The notes beneath the pieces were generated by a model. That model ran no database searches. It saw nothing but the letters and a program-made list of their open reading frames with translations, and had not been told where the DNA came from. From Actinopolymorpha alba DSM 45243 (lineage in GTDB: Bacteria > Actinomycetota > Actinomycetes > Propionibacteriales > Actinopolymorphaceae), in NCBI RefSeq assembly GCF_000373925.1, contig NZ_KB892779.1:26398-90397 (forward strand): a DNA stretch of 64,000 bases, read 5' to 3'. Below are positions 26,129 to 34,344 of the stretch, piece by piece. Within the stretch, counting starts at the first letter, position 1, and each line of letters begins with the position of its first letter. Position numbers and translations under genes: made by a program.

Positions 26129-26690
26129 TCATGCGGTGGCGCAGGTGGGGTGGGTGTGGGTGCCGTCGTCGTAGCTGAGGGGGGTTCGGCATTGGATGCA
26201 GACGGGTTCGCTGGGGGTAGCCGTCCCGACTCCCCAGCACCGGCGGCGGCGCGACGACGTACCCACCGGACGCGCGGGTGTCGATCTTCCAGCCGAGCCG
26301 GCCGGCGGTGTGGAGATTAATTGCTTCGCGCCAGACTTCTCTATCGCGAAAAGGATAGATGACGGCTCAGCCCCGCGAATCTTGCATTTCTTCAAGGCAT
26401 CTGAAATTCGCTCGGTCACTACGGAATTCCCCGCAACGGCATCGTGTACCGCGTACTCGAACAGCGACTTGCGCAGGTCGGTCGGCGACATGAGGTCGGG
26501 ACTGACCGAGTGGAACAGCCACATCTGGTCCTTCGCCCTGGACGCCGCGACGTTGAACCGACGCTGGAACTCCAGCCTCGTGATCGCCGGCCGCTTCTCC
26601 GCGATCACCAGGGATAAGAAGATCACGTCCCGCTCGTCGCCCTGGAAGTCCGGCGGGGTACCGACCCGCACCGAGGCTCGCCACCGGCCG
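26129..26690 (-). pseudogene. DNA2/NAM7-type superfamily I helicase, C-terminal remnant
   Basis: The frame contains DFQGDERDVIFLSLVIAEKR, then FQRRFNVAASRAKDQMWLFH and LMSPTDLRKSLFEYA. These are motifs V and VI of AAA_12/UvrD-like helicases (FQGDERDVIFLS; RFNVAxSRA+D). Walker A and motifs I-III are missing, and both ends run into unrelated sequence (a Cys-containing tail on one side). Helicases of this group often occur in defence loci. Confidence 0.7.
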
Positions 26691-26752
26691 CTCGTATCGG
26701 TCGCGGTGGAGCGTGGCGGAACCCGCCAGCTAACGTCGCGGCTTACGCTGAC

Positions 26753-26796
26753 CAGCACCCCCGGATCCAGGGCCACCCCCTGATCCGGGGGTGCTG
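26753..26796. terminator. Strong inverted repeat (15-bp arms)
   Basis: CAGCACCCCCGGATC pairs perfectly with GATCCGGGGGTGCTG across a 14-base loop. On the plus strand TGTTTC follows, which is weakly terminator-like; it ends 20 bases before the ATG at 26816. It may end transcription or act as a leader structure. Confidence 0.45.
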
Positions 26797-26999
26797 TGTT
26801 TCGAGAGGACAACCCATGGTCGAGTACAGCGCGCTTGCCCTCAGGGCGGCCGAGCTGCGCGGATTCGCCGCAGAGGCCCACGCGGACCCGCAGAGATATC
26901 GGCGCGAGATGGGGCTAGGCCCGCACCACCCGCTGCCCAACCCGAACCCCACCCCCCCGACCAGTTCCGCCGCCTGGGGAAGGCACCGGAACCATTTGG

Positions 27000-27833
27000 A
27001 TGGTCGAGTGTTCCGAGGAGGGAGGGCCACCGAGTTGGGACGCGCACTGGGAGGGGGACCCGGACGCAATGCTGAATTGTCCCGTCCACCACCAGGCCGG
27101 CGTGTTCGAGTGGGCTCGCCGACAGTCAGCCGCCCGGCACTGGGTCCGCTTCATCGGAGAGAGCGACGCTCCTTTCGAGGTGACGCCCCCGACGAACCGG
27201 AAGCCGGACCCCGGCACCGGGATCATCTACATCGACCTCGACCAGAGCACTCCGATCTGGGTGGGCACGTGGGCCGACCTGGGTGACGGCCTCGACATCT
27301 TCGCTGACGACGACTTGCGGGTGGTCGTCGAGTGGGCGCAGCGACAGCCGGCGGTCGCGAAGCTGTTCAGCCCCCTTGAGCAGTACGGGTTCGTCGACCT
27401 AGACGACTTCCTGGCCGAGCCCGAGAAATACCTCCATTGGGAATATCGACCACGCTGGGAAGGACATCCACAGATGGATTCAGGCGAGGGGGTCGGCTGG
27501 GTCGGGCAGGCCACCGACGAACACATGAGGGCCGCTATGGAGGCTCTGGACCGTGGCGACACGACCGCCGCGACCCTTCACATGATGGCCAGCTTCCAAG
27601 CGACGCTTAGCGCGCTGCACTGGGAAGTCAGGGCGATCAACCTGCGAGAGGGTAGGAACGACTATCCGCCGGAAGCTGAGCCCTACTTCGACAAGGCTAT
27701 GCGATTCGCTGAAGCCGGCGAGTACGAGAAGTCCATCGCCTACGGGATCCTGAACATCGGCGCGCTCATGGACGCCATGTTCCCGAGGATGGACGAGATC
27801 ACTCACCTGCTGCGGAGACCGCGTGACGCCTAG
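27000..27833 (+). CDS. Unknown 277-residue protein
   Basis: 277 residues from ATG 27000. No family recognised. The first half looks beta-rich (MLNCPVHHQAGVFEWARRQS, GIIYIDLDQSTPIWVGTWAD), the second helical (HMRAAMEALDRGDTTAATLH, ALHWEVRAINLREGRNDYPP). Soluble, no signal peptide, acidic. A second frame from ATG 26816 (MVEYSALALRAAELRGFAAE) overlaps its start and also looks coding; it may be the true N-terminus, separated by a frameshift near 27000, or a small separate gene. It stands between helicase debris and small element genes. Confidence 0.6.
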   Translation: MVECSEEGGPPSWDAHWEGDPDAMLNCPVHHQAGVFEWARRQSAARHWVRFIGESDAPFEVTPPTNRKPDPGTGIIYIDLDQSTPIWVGTWADLGDGLDIFADDDLRVVVEWAQRQPAVAKLFSPLEQYGFVDLDDFLAEPEKYLHWEYRPRWEGHPQMDSGEGVGWVGQATDEHMRAAMEALDRGDTTAATLHMMASFQATLSALHWEVRAINLREGRNDYPPEAEPYFDKAMRFAEAGEYEKSIAYGILNIGALMDAMFPRMDEITHLLRRPRDA

Positions 27834-28378
27834 CGCTCGACACCCCGACTGGTACCTGCAAGCTCTGTGAGAGGCAAGCGACCGGAGAAATTGCCATCGG
27901 CGGCTGACCCGCCACTACGAACTGAGGAACGTGCACGTGTCGGCACAGCGCCCTATTGATCAATGCGTACCGACAACCCGGTCGGATGCGCACGCTAGCC
28001 ATGACCGGCGGAGGCTGGTTGTGTGCACGTTCGGCTGCCGTTCGAGCCGATGCTTGCGCGGAGCACCGAGGAGTTCCCCGAGCCGGGATCCCGGCTCGGC
28101 TGGTACCTGTTCGAGCGCCGATGTGGGAGGTCAGCGGCGCTACCGACGCGACGTCGGAGGCTACGAGATCCCCGTCGGCGCGCGACGTCACGACTTGGAC
28201 GACGCCGTCGCTGCGATCATGACTCATGTCGCCGAGACCGGTCGGGGAGGCATCTACGCCGGCGACGGCACCTGGCGGGCACCTCTGGACGACAAGCTCC
28301 TTGCGCCGATGCTCACCGGGCCGGACCGGGTACGCCACGGCGAACGGGTCGACGGGCAGGACAATCCTCGCCGTCACA
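27834..28378. other. Probable decayed coding region
   Basis: Short coding-like pieces lie in different plus-strand frames, for example YEIPVGARRHDLDDAVAAIM and HVAETGRGGIYAGDGTW, without a single frame joining them. I see no family match. Confidence 0.35.
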
Positions 28379-28756
28379 GTGGCTGACACCTTGGCTGACG
28401 TTCAGGACCGCATCTACCGGTCACGCCACTACGCCAGCCCGCGCATGGTCACCCGGGAACGGATCGCCGACGTCCTCTACGCCGGGATCGGCGCGGGCCT
28501 CCTCGAGCGTGTCCCCGCAGCCAGGGTCGACGACCTTGTCGAGACCATCCTCAAAGGCGTTGAAACCAGGCACCTGGATCGCCGGATCCTCGCCGGCAAC
28601 GGTGCGGGCCTGCGCGCCATGATCGGGCTGCCCGCCGGGGAATGGACCGATACAGCCGACGAAGCCGTGAAGCGCGGCCGCGCGATGTGCGCCAACACCC
28701 CAACGTCAAACGCGCTACAGCGGCAGGAGTACGACGACAACCGCTTGGCGCTGTAG
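28379..28756 (+). CDS. Unknown 125-residue protein
   Basis: Reading from GTG 28379: VADTLADVQDRIYRSRHYAS, then MVTRERIADVLYAGIGAGLL and RILAGNGAGLRAMIGLPAGE. Helical, soluble. The frame is open further upstream (to 28226) but that part has no protein-like pattern. No family recognised. It could be the C-terminal part of a larger gene now frameshifted upstream. Confidence 0.45.
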   Translation: MADTLADVQDRIYRSRHYASPRMVTRERIADVLYAGIGAGLLERVPAARVDDLVETILKGVETRHLDRRILAGNGAGLRAMIGLPAGEWTDTADEAVKRGRAMCANTPTSNALQRQEYDDNRLAL

Positions 28757-29298
28757 CCCGGTTCTGCTCCCGCGCCTGCTGCCGCTGCAGCCGAATGGCA
28801 CGCACGGCGACTGCCGCGGTCAGGAGCGAGCCGATGAGCACACCCTGACGGCTCCGACGAACATGCATGTGAGGTCTCCCCTCGATAGCGCCCACACCCC
28901 GCGCCTAGGCCCAGCTCGCGACTCGGCACCGACGGCGCTGCTAACCAGGTCGCGTGTGAAACGCCCGGGAGAGGCACTTGGTTGACACACCGAGTGGAGG
29001 CCCGTGTAACCGAGGATGCTCAGTGAGCGTTTACCCCACGATGACCACCACACGGGGCGACGTGGAGCTCCACCCAGAGCACACCACGACACGCGAACGA
29101 GACCGCCCCACTCAGACGACACCGCGCAAACGCACTCGGATCACTCCGCACAAGGTCGGAGGTCGCCATAATGGCCACGCTCGCCGCCACGGCCTACGCC
29201 GTGGTTGGCCTCACCAAGTTGGCGACCCTTCCAGGCCACAGCGTTCGGCCTCGTCATCTTCGACCAGGCCGTACGCAGCTACCTGAGGAGTTTGCCCT
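28757..29298. other. Intergenic with a broken small membrane ORF
   Basis: From 29171 (GGAGG site) a frame starts MATLAATAYAVVGLTKLATL; the natural continuation, TAFGLVIFDQAVRSYLRSL, is in another frame. This resembles the small Spd-like membrane proteins of conjugative actinomycete elements, frameshifted. The rest shows nothing supported. Confidence 0.4.
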
Positions 29299-29910
29299 GT
29301 GACAGATGTGTCCCGGGATGCCGTGGTCCACTCGAAGAACGGGCGACGGACGAGAGCGAGCCTGCGGCGGCAAGTGGACTGGCTCGCAGGCAAGTTTCGC
29401 AGTCCACGCTCTTCCTCGAATGGTTCACCGCCGGCGACAGACCCATCGGACAGGTACGACCCCGAGACACTTGCGCTGGTCAACGACGAGCTTTCGGCGC
29501 GCCTTGCCCGCCAATCTGACGCAAGTTCTAAGGTCGACAACAAGGCGGCACTCCTCGCGGGCGTTGCGGCCACGGCGGCGCAATACCTCGCCTCGCGACC
29601 CGACCCTTCGCCTGTCCTCGCCCGAATTGCGTTCGGCGCCTATGCCGTTGCCTTTGCTGCCGCTGTAGCTACGTACGCGCTCGCGCGTTTCTCGGATCCT
29701 GTCAACCCCAGCGGCCTCTTGGCGCCCGGTCTCATAGATGCCACGAAGCGCAAGGTGACGGCCAAACTGATCGCCAGTCGTGTGAAAACCTATGAGAAGA
29801 ATGCGCGGAAGAACCGCCGCAAGGTCGCCTTTTGGTGGGTCAGCCTGGCGAGCCTGACGGTGGGTCTCGCCACCTCGGTCGCCGCTATCCTGCACACTGG
29901 GTCGCCATGA
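29299..29910 (+). CDS. Small multi-helix membrane protein, defence-effector-like
   Basis: 203 residues from GTG 29299, with GAGGAG 11 bases upstream. A basic N-terminal 50 residues is followed by a helix ending in SDASSKVDNKAALL, then hydrophobic segments at about 83-99, 108-130 and 177-197 and a basic helix between the last two (KRKVTAKLIASRVKTYEKNA). The pattern LxxQxxxxxxxDNKAALL before the first membrane helix recalls the two-to-three-helix effectors of the SLATT/Pycsar kind in bacterial defence; this is similarity of layout only. Its stop overlaps the next start as ATGA. Confidence 0.65.
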   Translation: MTDVSRDAVVHSKNGRRTRASLRRQVDWLAGKFRSPRSSSNGSPPATDPSDRYDPETLALVNDELSARLARQSDASSKVDNKAALLAGVAATAAQYLASRPDPSPVLARIAFGAYAVAFAAAVATYALARFSDPVNPSGLLAPGLIDATKRKVTAKLIASRVKTYEKNARKNRRKVAFWWVSLASLTVGLATSVAAILHTGSP

Positions 29911-30077
29911 GCCAGGAGACGACACCCGAATCCACAACACCGAATGAGCCCGCACCACCAACTGGTGACGCGTTCATCAACACCTTCCTCGACCCCGCGC
30001 TTATCAGCACAGAGACGAGAAGCGGGCGCCCTACGGTTGAGACCAAGCCAGCACCACGCGATGGCGGCCAGGAGTAG
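29907..30077 (+). CDS. Small acidic partner of the membrane protein
   Basis: 56 residues from ATG 29907, overlapping the upstream stop by four bases (ATGA). Pro/Thr/Glu-rich start (MSQETTPESTTPNEPAPPTG), one possible helix (DAFINTFLDPALIST), charged end. Likely disordered. Tight coupling argues for a real gene that works with the membrane protein, but nothing in the sequence shows how. Confidence 0.5.
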   Translation: MSQETTPESTTPNEPAPPTGDAFINTFLDPALISTETRSGRPTVETKPAPRDGGQE

Positions 30078-30090
30078 CCCGCGACGTTAG

Positions 30091-30122
30091 GCCATGGTCC
30101 CGCCTACACACGGGGCCATGGC
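30091..30122 (+). terminator. Hairpin after the two-gene unit
   Basis: GCCATGGTCCC pairs with GGGGCCATGGC (one G-T pair) across a 10-base loop, 13 bases after the stop at 30077. No T-run follows, as is usual in high-GC actinobacteria. Confidence 0.45.
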
Positions 30123-30161
30123 GAACAACCCCACCATCCTGACCTGATTTAGTCGCGCCTG

Positions 30162-30419
30162 TCATGACTTTCCGGCGGCGCGGCGGGGGCGTCCGGTACT
30201 GCGAGGTCCGGGCCAGTGTGGGGCAAGGGTGTCGAGAACGGCGTTGGGGTCGTGCTGAAGCCAGCGCAGGCAGGCGCGTAGGTAGGTGTTCATGTGCTCG
30301 CCCCGGCTGGAGAGTACGGCTTGGGCGGCCGCGTACTCGTCTGGGTCGGGCCGGAAGGAACGGGCGGCCTGCCCGTGACCGTCACCGGTTCGTTGTTGGC
30401 TGCGCGGTTGTCTGGGCAT
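30162..30419 (-). CDS. Small element protein, possible ribbon-helix-helix
   Basis: 85 residues from ATG 30419. After a basic start (MPRQPRSQQRTGDGHGQAAR) comes SFRPDPDEYAAAQAVLSSRG and EHMNTYLRACLRWLQHDPNA, then VLDTLAPHWP. The short beta strand plus two helices (FRPxxDxYxxAxxxxxxRGxxxNxYLxACLxWL) is the layout of ribbon-helix-helix proteins found in actinomycete integrative elements. It is probably a small DNA-binding regulator of the element. Confidence 0.6.
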   Translation of the reverse strand: MPRQPRSQQRTGDGHGQAARSFRPDPDEYAAAQAVLSSRGEHMNTYLRACLRWLQHDPNAVLDTLAPHWPGPRSTGRPRRAAGKS

Positions 30420-30648
30420 AGATGCAGTCTGCCAAAGTGGCTATCCATTTAGGTGTGACGGCCGCCTGTGGATGACCGGCGATGCAGGTGGAGCTGGTAA
30501 CGGCATAGTGGTGGGCCTGGCACGGCGAGGCCACGCCGGATGCGCCCGTCACGTACCCCACAACGAGGGATCCGGGGAAGCGCCGGCGAAGGTCACCGAG
30601 CCCATGCCATGAGTCGGATCCGCCCGTGCTCGTCGACGAGCAGGACGT

Positions 30649-31113
30649 TCAGCGGGTTCGAAGCGCCTTGGCCTCGGCGAGGTCAAGGATGTCGTTCGGG
30701 TTCGCGGTCTCCAGTGCCTGGCGGATTTGCTCGCGGGTCGCACCGCCGAGCCACTTTTGGAACGCGGCTTTCCGTTCTTTCTCGGCGTGCCGGGCCTGGT
30801 CGGGGTTGTAGTTTAAGACGGCATCCGGGTCCTCGCGAGCCTTGTGAATGGCAACCTCGGCAGCGGTGACAAGCTCGGCGGCCAGGCCGCGGATACCGGC
30901 GTACTGCTCCTGAATCTTGTCCAGGCCGCGGGCCTTGATGTCGTCCCACATCGCGTCGGCAAAGTCGTACAAGACCTGGCGGGCATAGAGCTGCTGAACT
31001 CGCTGTGCCGCGCTGGTGCGTGCGAGCAAAGCGGAGTCGAACGACCCGACCGCATCGGCGAGGTCGATGGCGGCGTCCTGTGCGTCGTGGCTGTGATTGT
31101 CAGCGTCACTCAT
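30649..31113 (-). CDS. Unknown 154-residue helical protein
   Basis: 154 residues from ATG 31113, with GGGGAG seven bases upstream. Almost wholly helical: DAAIDLADAVGSFDSALLAR, RVQQLYARQVLYDFADAMWD, then KARGLDKIQEQYAGIRGLAA. The end (GATREQIRQALETANPNDIL) looks like a small helical domain. No family recognised. It lies in a row with 31164-31625 on the same strand, 50 bases apart, likely one operon of element cargo. Confidence 0.65.
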   Translation of the reverse strand: MSDADNHSHDAQDAAIDLADAVGSFDSALLARTSAAQRVQQLYARQVLYDFADAMWDDIKARGLDKIQEQYAGIRGLAAELVTAAEVAIHKAREDPDAVLNYNPDQARHAEKERKAAFQKWLGGATREQIRQALETANPNDILDLAEAKALRTR

Positions 31114-31163
31114 GGTGCAGCTCCCCTGGTATCGGTCCCGAACCGCAGCGTGGAGGCGGAGAT

Positions 31164-31625
31164 TTAGTCAGCATGCTCCCTGGCCAGGAGCAGCTCGCGC
31201 CTCGTTTGGTCGTCCTTAGCGAGGTACTCCGGGGTGTGCTCGTCGATCGAGGCAACCTCGATTCGCCAGGCGGTGGCTAGGAGGTCTTCGAGCCAGCGGC
31301 GGCCCACCGCACCGTCGGTGGCCTTCTTGTACGGCCCCACGAAGTCGAAGAGGCGCCACAGCTTCTCCTTGGCCTCGCCTTCAACGGCGAGACACATCAA
31401 TGGAAGCGCCCCCAGATAGCTGGCGTGCGTCGCCCATTTGGGGCTGCCGGGCGACGTATTCCGAACCTGCTTCAACTGCTCGGCGAAGACGTCCCTCCAG
31501 TGGTCGATCCCGATGTCGCCTACCGCCTTGCCGATCTGACGCCAGAGAGAGTTCCATGCTTCCTCGTCGGACGGGTCGGGCAGCATTCGGAGCAGGGCCA
31601 GCAGATGCTTGATCTCGTCGTGCAC
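31164..31625 (-). CDS. Unknown 153-residue protein
   Basis: GTG 31625 is preferred: GAGGAAGGGA lies just upstream, whereas the earlier start at 31682 has none. The protein is helical and soluble: VHDEIKHLLALLRMLPDPSD, WRQIGKAVGDIGIDHWRDVF, then ASYLGALPLMCLAVEGEAKE and WRLFDFVGPYKKATDGAVG. No family recognised. Co-directional with the 154-residue gene downstream. Confidence 0.6.
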   Translation of the reverse strand: MHDEIKHLLALLRMLPDPSDEEAWNSLWRQIGKAVGDIGIDHWRDVFAEQLKQVRNTSPGSPKWATHASYLGALPLMCLAVEGEAKEKLWRLFDFVGPYKKATDGAVGRRWLEDLLATAWRIEVASIDEHTPEYLAKDDQTRRELLLAREHAD

Positions 31626-31825
31626 GGTCGGGTCCCTTCCTCTGTGTGAGGGTTCAGGCGGCGACGGGCTTGGCGTACTCACCAGGTACTGGACGGAGCG
31701 GGAGACTGCAAGTAGTTACCGCCGTCGTAGCTTCAGTCGTCGCTGACCGAGCCAGTCTGCGTCACGCGGGCCGTGCTGCCCGCGCCCGTCACGTCGCCAT
31801 CAACCGGGGATACGCGCAACTGCAA

Positions 31826-32065
31826 ATGACGCAGGCCGAGAGCCTGGGCCGGGAGACGGCGTGTGAGGACGGCACGCCCGTCGTCCATGACGATGGACGG
31901 TGCGTGTGGTGCGGACTGTCTTGGAACCAACACGAGAACCCTGCCGAGGTCGAGCCCACCCGTCAGGCCGAGCACCGGCTCACCACCGGCGTCCAGGTCG
32001 AGGCCGAGTTCATCGTGTGGGCCGAGGCGAAGCGCCACCTACCCGGGCCGGAGTTCGACGCCTAG
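31826..32065 (+). CDS. Small CxxC protein
   Basis: 79 residues from ATG 31826. GRETACEDGTPVVHDDGRCV followed by WCGLSWNQHE gives C...CVWCG...H, a possible zinc site. The remainder is a polar helix (VEAEFIVWAEAKRHLPGPEF). The frame is open to 31646 but that part overlaps the promoter region of the divergent gene. Function unknown. Confidence 0.45.
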   Translation: MTQAESLGRETACEDGTPVVHDDGRCVWCGLSWNQHENPAEVEPTRQAEHRLTTGVQVEAEFIVWAEAKRHLPGPEFDA

Positions 32066-32110
32066 TTGGGCTGCCCAGGTGGGCCCCGTCAATGCCGTCC
32101 CGGCGGGCGC

Positions 32111-32422
32111 CTACTGGCTTGACGCGAGGTTGACTATCGGGCCGCCCGTGGCACCTCCTTTTCCCCTTGCAGCGACCGCGCACGGAGGCCATTGGCCGAC
32201 GTCGAGGACACCGCTGACGTAGCACCTTGCGACGAGCTCAGCGCGATTGCGAGCTCCTACACGCCTCATCGCCTCCGCCAGGTAGGCGGCCACGGTATGA
32301 GAGCTGAGTGAAAGCTCACGTCCGATCTGATCGTTCGTCCGCCCAGCGGCCGCAAGTTCAACAACTTTAACTTCGCTCACGGTCAGACATGAGCCAAGCA
32401 TGTTACGGCGATCCCCCGACAC
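32111..32422 (-). CDS. LuxR-type helix-turn-helix protein
   Basis: 103 residues from GTG 32422 (GGAGGGG close upstream); ATG 32401 is the alternative. LTVSEVKVVELAAAGRTNDQ, then IGRELSLSSHTVAAYLAEAM and RRVGARNRAELVARCY is a complete GerE/LuxR DNA-binding domain. There is no receiver or sensor domain, so it is a stand-alone regulator or the end of a lost larger one. The C-terminal 30 residues are unstructured. Confidence 0.75.
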   Translation of the reverse strand: MSGDRRNMLGSCLTVSEVKVVELAAAGRTNDQIGRELSLSSHTVAAYLAEAMRRVGARNRAELVARCYVSGVLDVGQWPPCAVAARGKGGATGGPIVNLASSQ

Positions 32423-32663
32423 CGGTCCCCTCCCCCGCGAATGCCTTCTCCTACCCGTGGGACGGACCGTACTCGCGGACCAGGAGAATTACTAGCAATT
32501 CTGTGGTACCGGACGCAGGTGAATGTCGACCACTCTGTTACCTCCCTGAACAGCTGCTGTGGCACGCACGAGCTGATGGGGCGACTGATCAGATATGTCC
32601 GTTTCTCACTTTTGGAGCCGACCTAGGCACAAATCAATCGATCTCGATCGGGAAAGGGAACAT

Positions 32664-33194
32664 ATGACCTACAGAGGCGTCCTTATGCGAGGGCTAGCGA
32701 TGACCGCGCTTGCTCCGTTGATCGCACTCGGCCTCTCCACCAGTGCGACGGCCGCTGAACCTGAAGAACCAACCCCTGCTTCGACTAAGCAGGCCAAGTA
32801 CGAGCTGGTCCCAGCTTTCACAGACGACATCCCGATCTCTGGAACGATCAAGCCAACCGCCGCCAATCCATGCATTCCATATGCATCAAATCCCGAGCTT
32901 CAATTGAGCAGCATCGTTCACGGATACGGGAGACAGGTCTGCAGTGGAAGCGGGTGGCCACCCCAGCGGATCACAGTGCGCGTTCAGCGTTATCTGGGGC
33001 TGGATCTTTGGCAGAACGTTAACACCCCCTCCGACAGCGGATACACGGGACAGAGCACCATCGAAGAAACGACGGATTATCTCTGCCGTAGCACCGGTGA
33101 TGAGCGGTACCGCATCGTTACCGACGGATACTGGGCCTCTGGCTATTACCATGCGGCCGCGCAATCGCCGTTGGCCATGCGTTGGACCTGCTAG
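32664..33194 (+). CDS. Secreted protein of unknown function
   Basis: 176 residues from ATG 32664, with GGGAAAGGGAA just upstream. The signal peptide is clear: basic start, LAMTALAPLIALGL, then TSATAAEP as cleavage site. The mature part has four cysteines (NPCIPY, RQVCSGS, DYLCRS, end MRWTC), enough for two disulphides, and a Trp/Tyr-rich beta pattern (SSIVHGYGRQ, YWASGYYHAAAQS). No family recognised. It has its own promoter region, since the neighbour upstream runs the other way. Confidence 0.7.
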   Translation: MTYRGVLMRGLAMTALAPLIALGLSTSATAAEPEEPTPASTKQAKYELVPAFTDDIPISGTIKPTAANPCIPYASNPELQLSSIVHGYGRQVCSGSGWPPQRITVRVQRYLGLDLWQNVNTPSDSGYTGQSTIEETTDYLCRSTGDERYRIVTDGYWASGYYHAAAQSPLAMRWTC

Positions 33195-33266
33195 GAATCT
33201 GAAGCCTCCATCCAGTCGGGAGGCCGAGGCGCAACCAACGCGCCAACGTCTCCCGATCGGGGCTGT

Positions 33267-33899
33267 TCAGACGTCCCTCCCGTCCGCAACTCGAGGCCGA
33301 GAGCGATGCCAAGGCCAGCGGATCGAACGAATGGGGGGATCCAGATCTACCGTTTCCAGGCGAGTACCGTCCGCGGCTAGGGCGGTCGCTTCTGGCCTAC
33401 GGCGGGTGGCCAGGACCGCTACCACGTGACCGTGGAACGGCACCTTGACCAGGCGGGTACCGACCTGGAGTGCCTCGACTTCAGCCGCCGCCTGAAGCTC
33501 GGCGTAGTGAACTGGCACATGCCAGTGGAGCCAGCGGGGACGGCTCGTCGGGTGGATATAGGTGTGGCCGCGCAGGTAGTGCCCGTCCTGCTGGGCTGCG
33601 GCGCGCCGATCGGTGAGCGGATAATCGTGGACCTGCCCGCTGCCGCCACCACTGCGATAGAACCATTCATCGCCCAGCCGCTGGAATCGAGAGAGCTTGA
33701 TGGCGGGCTGGCCGCTGGAGGTACCCCACCAAGCTGGTGTCAGGAACAACGTGACCCCGACATCGCCATCGATATCTACACCAAGAGGGATGAACAGGTG
33801 TTGATCGTCGAGCGCCCTCGGCACGTCATCTGGCAGACCATCGCGAAGCAGCCGACGAGATTCGACGATCAACTGCTCCCACCAGCGGTCCCCTTCCAT
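33267..33899 (-). CDS. Unknown 210-residue protein
   Basis: 210 residues from ATG 33899. RWWEQLIVESRRLLRDGLPD, then GVDIDGDVGVTLFLTPAWWG, GHTYIHPTSRPRWLHWHVPV and VPFHGHVVAVLATRRRPEAT. Mixed alpha/beta, rich in Trp and His, no membrane helix. No family recognised. Convergent with the secreted protein gene upstream. Confidence 0.6.
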   Translation of the reverse strand: MEGDRWWEQLIVESRRLLRDGLPDDVPRALDDQHLFIPLGVDIDGDVGVTLFLTPAWWGTSSGQPAIKLSRFQRLGDEWFYRSGGGSGQVHDYPLTDRRAAAQQDGHYLRGHTYIHPTSRPRWLHWHVPVHYAELQAAAEVEALQVGTRLVKVPFHGHVVAVLATRRRPEATALAADGTRLETVDLDPPIRSIRWPWHRSRPRVADGRDV

Positions 33900-34318
33900 G
33901 AGGCCAACGTAGTCGCCGACCAGGAATGGACGTGTGGAGAAACTTCCGTCGTCTGAAGAACGTAGGCGCGAGCATGACCGGCTGACGGGCCTGGACTTCT
34001 CGCCTCCTGAAGGGGTCGACCCACTCGCGCAGCGTCTGTCGGGAGCGGCGAGGCCACCCTCTTCGCACTCAAGATCATTCGCTCATGGTCTCCCCCCCAC
34101 CTCACCCCGCGCGCACCAGCGCCCAAGGGGATCGGCTCACCCCTTAGCGTCGGGTTCCGTTCGTCTGCACCGCGCGGGCCGTGCTGGACCGGATGGTCGC
34201 CGAGGGGCTCGCCGAGCAGACTCGTCCGCCCTCGGATGGGACGGCGACCTAGACCTGGACGTCGTCCTGAACCTTCGGGATGGCGTGCCGGCCGTCGGCG
34301 GTTTCGTACCCTCATAAT
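33900..34318. other. Intergenic with a winged-helix remnant
   Basis: 34148-34252 on the plus strand reads ARAVLDRMVAEGLAEQTRP before a stop, resembling the end of a GntR/replication-type winged helix. It begins right after another stop, so it is a remnant. The rest shows nothing supported. Confidence 0.35.
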
Positions 34319-34332
34319 CCCACTTATGTGGG
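34319..34332. promoter_or_regulatory. Short palindrome before the recombinase gene
   Basis: CCCAC-TTAT-GTGGG ends 12 bases before the ATG at 34345, where a regulator or hairpin could control the recombinase. Confidence 0.35.
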
Positions 34333-34344
34333 TAGCTTTGGCGT

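Noticed and set aside
28551-28868. Minus-strand small gene with a GGGGAG site (MHVRRSRQGVLIGSLLTAAV)
   Set aside because: It starts well, but after 35 residues it turns into Arg/Cys-rich shadow of the plus-strand gene; left out for lack of support.
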